Positions 59,895 to 64,000 of a DNA stretch of 64,000 bases are shown here, piece after piece. A program made the translations under genes and the position numbers. The DNA is from Patiria pectinifera (Eukaryota > Echinodermata > Asteroidea > Valvatida > Asterinidae), in assembly GCA_029964075.1 (NCBI GenBank), contig CM057146.1, positions 12,047,501 through 12,111,500 on the forward strand, in the 5' to 3' direction. Every line of letters starts with the position of its first letter. The stretch's first letter is position 1. The notes under the pieces were generated by a model. It did no database searches. It saw nothing but the letters and a program-made list of their open reading frames with translations, and was not told the origin of the DNA.

Positions 59895-61815
59895 ATTTCG
59901 CAACTAGCAAGGTTTATTTGGTGAATTGATTAATTATTAAAACGCATGAGGGCGCTATGTACATAGCTCCATCACATGATGCCTTCAGTACATGTGTCTT
60001 GTACATAATTATGTGTTCGATGGGAGAAAGAAACATTATAGAGCTTTATAGTTATACTGTTATTTGAATCTTTATACATGGTGGAGCTCATCATGGCTCG
60101 TGAAATTGAGTCAACCAAGTCTCCTTATTTTGTGTACATATTTATTTTTTATTGTGTGCATATCACTTATATACTCAGTGACGGAACCCAATGAATGAAT
60201 TGTTTTTCAGCCAAAGTTATGTTGATTTGGATGTTTTGTGTACACTGACGATTAGATAATTTTGGGGCTTTATTTTGTTTTTGGCTAATTCAGGCAAAAC
60301 TCTGCAGAAATGCACGATTGTACATTTTGTTTTATTATAAACTCATTTAAATCCTGTAAATTGAATTCGGTTGAAATAAATTCATGTCTGACCGCATACT
60401 GCATTAAGTTTTTTCTTTCGTGAGTGCTTTAAGTGTCATTTCTTCAAATAACATTATTAAAGTTTAGACCTAATAAACGGGTTTACTATAAAAAAGAAGT
60501 CCCATTCTTTGGAGGGGGGAGGGCAGTGGTCATTATTACTCTTTGAAGAGAGCAAAAATACTTGGGTTCCGAATTCCTTGGGAAAACCAAGAAAAAATCA
60601 AGTTGACACATTACAGCTTCAATTTGCTTTTCTTAATTTCCGATGTTCCCCCCTTTTTTAATTTTTGAAAAAAATGCCCCACCCCCTAAATTCCAGTCTA
60701 AATCCACAATATTATTTTGTCCCTGGAACTGATGCACAATCTGTCTCACCAGCCCTGCAAATTGGACCCTAATTACGCCATCTAACCTCGGCTTATTTTT
60801 CACAAACCTAAGATTAATTTGATTTGATTTTTGACATTGAAAAAAACATCATATGTAGCTTTCATCCCATTTGCATTACTTCATCCCTGACCTTTTGCAA
60901 CTTTTTTTGAATAATTGTGTGACTTGGCAAGTCTTTGGAACCGGTTGGAACCGGTTGGGACTAGCTTTCGAGTCAAAATTTTCCTTCCCACCCAAGCAGT
61001 TAAAATTCACCTTTTTTAGTCTGTTTCAACCAATCAAAATGCTAATATTACCAAACCGCGGTCACTCTTCACACTTCTGACCAATCGTAATTGCCCGTTA
61101 GTATTACGTCATCGGCCTTCTATTGTCTGACTCTGATTTCGATAAAAAAAATAGGGCCATTACATATCCAACATTGTGCAGCTGTTTGTGCTGTAGCCAT
61201 AACGTTGTGGTGACATTACAGTTTTGCTAATGAATATGGAAGTTTGCATCAGCATAACAACCAAAAAGGCACCAAAGTACCCCTCAAAAATGGAATAACG
61301 AAACTTGAAAGTAAGGTTAAATGGGACTCAGATGTGTATTTTCAGGGATACAAAAAAGAACATTGCAATTGCACGCCCTTTAAACTTAGACAAAGCTGTA
61401 CAATGTATTGTATAAAGATTTTCATTTTTAGTGTAAAAAATCCCCTTAATTTGTGTTGACTGTACTGCTATAGTGTTAAGATTGAGGTCAAAGGTCATGG
61501 GATAAGCTTTCACCTAGGCATTAAAATTCAATTCCACTCTGTTCATTCTGAACTGTAAACTAAGTTTAGGCCATTGTGTAGAGTATCAAAAGTATCATCT
61601 TTGGCACCCTCTTCAAGTTAATTTGCATGTGATAACATTGTATTACATTTTGGCACCTGCGAACAAAATAGTAGGCGTGGCTACAAGCTTCCCTATATAC
61701 CAGAAAGTTTTTGAAGTTGTGCCAAGACTTTGGAATGTGACCACTGTCTGGTGACCACGTGATGTTTATCAGCTGACCAATTTTTTTTTCCTGGGTGGAA
61801 AATATTTGAAATACT
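59895..61815. other. AT-rich DNA, no gene seen
   Basis: Several 60-70 codon frames, none resembling a known family. No repeat structure recognised. Confidence 0.5.
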
Positions 61816-61816
61816 A

Positions 61817-62247
61817 TGAAGCCCGGGAAGGGACTGGTTGGAATTATTTTTTAATTTGCTTATTCGTTCGCACGAATTGTTAACTCGTTCGCACGAATAA
61901 CTAATTCGTTCGCACGAATTGCTATTTCGTTCGCACGAATTGTTAATTCTTTCCAACGAATTGCTATTTCGTTCGCACGATTTCCAAATTCATGGGAACG
62001 AATTGCTAACTCGTGCATCCGGGAACGCGTTACTAATTCGTGGGAACGAGTTGGTAATTCGTGGGAACGAATTAGCAATTTGTGGGAACGAATAAGCAAT
62101 TCGTGGGAACGAATTAGCAATTCGTGCGCACGAGTTAGCAATTCGTGCGAATGAATTAGCAATTCGTGCGAACGAATTAGTAATTCGTGGGAACGAATTA
62201 GCAAATTCCCAAAACAAAAATTCCACCCTGTCCCTTCCCGGGCTTCA
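61817..62247. mobile_element. Foldback element with a 21-bp ATTCGTKSGMACGAATTAGCA array
   Basis: The ends TGAAGCCCGGGAAGGGACTG and the inverse (one or two mismatches) are flanked by TA. Inside are about 16 units of a near-palindromic repeat, AATTCGTGSGAACGAATTAG, of about 21 bp, changing sense near 62000. An ORF of 186 codons crosses it on the minus strand because the period is a multiple of three. Confidence 0.9.
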
Positions 62248-62334
62248 TACGTAAGCAACGTCGACGGTGTGACACGCAGAACACATGCAACGTGTATGCG
62301 AAAAAACCGGCATATGCGCCTTTTCTTGTGCGTA

Positions 62335-62470
62335 TCTAGCTCGTGGAACACGGAAAACGAAGTGCGTCTGTGTACGTCCCACGTACCACTCGGCCTTCGG
62401 CCTCGTGGTATGTGGGACACAGACGCACTACATTATTCCGTGTTCCACTCGCGCTCGCGGGATAACTTAT
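62335..62470. repeat. Palindromic element with GGCCTTCGGCC centre
   Basis: CGTGGAACACGG, GTGCGTCTGTG, TCCCAC, GTACCAC, then CTCGGCCTTCGGCCTCG, then the inverse series. The right half recurs inverted at 63489-63570. Confidence 0.88.
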
Positions 62471-62739
62471 ATTGTCCGTTGTCATATGAAAATCGGACTC
62501 GTCTGAAAATCGGACTCTTTTTCCCTTGTATTGGTTAAACCCGCTCACGTGACCGGTTCCTCTCCTAATTATCTATCGCAATGTCACCAATGAGTCCGTA
62601 TTTCATAAAACCTAAATTCATGCTACACCGGACGTTCGTAGAGGTAGAGAAAATTTCGATTTCACCCGCAATTGACCTTTTGAAACTATGGGGTATCGAT
62701 AAAATAAGGCCGTGGTAACGTAAGTGATATACCATTTTA

Positions 62740-62990
62740 TTTTATCGAGTACCGCTATTCGAGTACGAGTACTTCGTTTTATCGAGTACTGTAATTCGAG
62801 TACGAGTACTTTGATGATCGAGTACAATTTCGACATGTGCGAGTACAAGTACTTTGCTGCCCGAGTACGAGTACTGTCATATCGAGTACGAGTATTTTGA
62901 CATTCGAGTACGAGTACGAGTACGAGTACTAGAAAAAAATACTCGAGTAGTACTCGAGTACGAGTAACGAGTACAAGTACCCCCAAAAAA
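62740..62990. repeat. Degenerate GAGTAC array
   Basis: CGAGTACGAGTACT units recur about every 20-25 bp and become near-continuous at 62900-62975. AGTACT and GTAC are self-complementary. Confidence 0.85.
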
Positions 62991-62999
62991 GGGGAAATA

Positions 63000-63488
63000 T
63001 GAAAAAGCAAACCTCATGCATTTACAAAAGGACAATTTTCACAAATACAATAATATTGTAAACCATTGGAGCTTTCTTTTCAATCGAAAGGAATCTAGAC
63101 ATTAAAATTACACTGGGCTTATCTTTTTGCAAGGTTTGTTTGCACGAATTTGAGTCATTTTTAGTTTGATTTTATATTTTTTTGTTCCTGCACGTTTCAT
63201 CAAGTTGCATGGTTCTTTGAAGCAAAAGGATAAGCACAGTGTTTACCCTGTGTCATAATTATATATACGACTTTAAAAAAAATATGAAAATATTTAATTT
63301 TGATAATTGAAAATCCAAATTCACTTTTTATAAAAAAAAGTAAGACAAAAACAAAAAAATCTAGATATTTTAACTTGCCTTTCCACCAGTGTTCCTTGCA
63401 TGCATTTGTTTTCCAACTTTGTCCCCAATACAAACCGACAGTACAGACAGGCCTGTTGTACATGTACTGTGTGTACATTATTAGTTAT
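63000..63488. other. AT-rich DNA, no gene seen
   Basis: No frame or repeat of note. Confidence 0.5.
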
Positions 63489-63570
63489 CTTGCGAGCGCG
63501 AGTGGAACACGGAATAATGTAGTGCGTCTGTGTCCCACATACCACGAGGCCGAAGGCCGAGTGGTATGTT
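63489..63570 (+). repeat. Half copy of the palindromic element
   Basis: GCGAGCGCGAGTGGAACACG then GTGCGTCTGTGTCCCACATA then GAGGCCGAAGGCCGAG. It matches the right half of 62335-62470 in reverse and then stops. Confidence 0.85.
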
Positions 63571-64000
63571 CATAGATAAAGAATAAAAAGACTAGATCGG
63601 CAGCGCGTGCATTAGCGCGGCCTTGCATGGAGGGTCACGTGCTGGAGGAAAGATACAAATTGCGCGCTAGACGTGACGAACGCAACGCCGTTTACACGCA
63701 CATTGCAAGTTTATTTTCTGTTATTTCTGTTACTTGAGACCTTCAATGCTAATAATTATACACAAGAGAATAAATAAGATAACATCGTTAATGTTGAAAC
63801 CCCAGTTTACTCTTGTATATTTCAATCAGTATATCTTGAACATGGATGCTTATGATTATGACTAGGGCCTTCTTAGCAAAGTAAACAGGTTTACTCTGCA
63901 GAAAATAAACTGATTATCCCGTAGCCGAAATGAAAAGCCGCACGCCAACGTGTTAGCGTGCGTGAGCGCAGCGCGTTTATACTCGGTGCGCATTTCTAGC
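63571..64000. other. Unassigned DNA with a CpG-richer start and end
   Basis: CpG-containing stretches at 63590-63700 and 63940-64000 flank AT-rich sequence. No gene seen. Confidence 0.45.

Noticed and set aside
61860-62420. 186-codon minus-strand ORF with LLIRSHE heptads
   Set aside because: The frame stays open because the repeat period is 21 bp. It crosses transposon ends and an unrelated palindrome.

Overview
This is a stretch of animal genomic DNA: split genes with GT-AG introns, long AT-rich introns and very many transposon remnants. Two real multi-exon genes can be read. The domain mix (six-cysteine sushi/CCP domains with HYR domains, and a JmjC plus EF-hand protein), the tRNA-derived SINEs and the hAT, Ty3/gypsy and TA-target MITE relics point to a marine invertebrate, probably a deuterostome such as an echinoderm, hemichordate or cephalochordate. 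The species cannot be fixed from the sequence alone.

Layout. 1-5.6 kb: no confident gene; a degenerate ACAACGT repeat field (2.48-3.30 kb), then a 120-bp satellite (3.30-4.94 kb). 5.6-46.3 kb, minus strand: one large gene for a secreted CCP/HYR mosaic protein. Its signal-peptide exon is at 46.3 kb and at least 12 CCP and 4 HYR domains follow, read leftwards: HYR, 2 CCP, HYR, 5 CCP, HYR, 3 CCP, HYR, 2 CCP. Its introns hold an internally deleted Ty3/gypsy element with 106-bp LTRs, two SINEs, several TA-flanked MITEs, hAT MITEs with 8-bp target duplications, and many hairpins including a 1.3-kb foldback. 46.3-46.8 kb: a 446-bp divergent promoter. 46.8-53.4 kb, plus strand: a ten-exon, 467-residue JmjC-EF-hand protein with a signal peptide, N-glycosylation sequons and a C-terminal KQEL, so probably resident in the ER lumen. 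53.6-58.05 kb: a rearranged partial duplication of that gene's introns and 3' flank, invaded by a SINE cluster and a MITE. 58.05-62.5 kb: foldback elements whose arms are made of short tandem and palindromic repeats. 62.7-64 kb: a GAGTAC-type simple array and unassigned DNA.

The two genes stand head to head and both products enter the secretory pathway. Shared control is possible but not shown. The most unusual local structure is an intronic minisatellite whose unit is a copy of a HYR exon's 3' splice site plus the first 20 or so bases of that exon. Exons were joined by eye from splice sites and codon phase. No alignment or transcript evidence was available.
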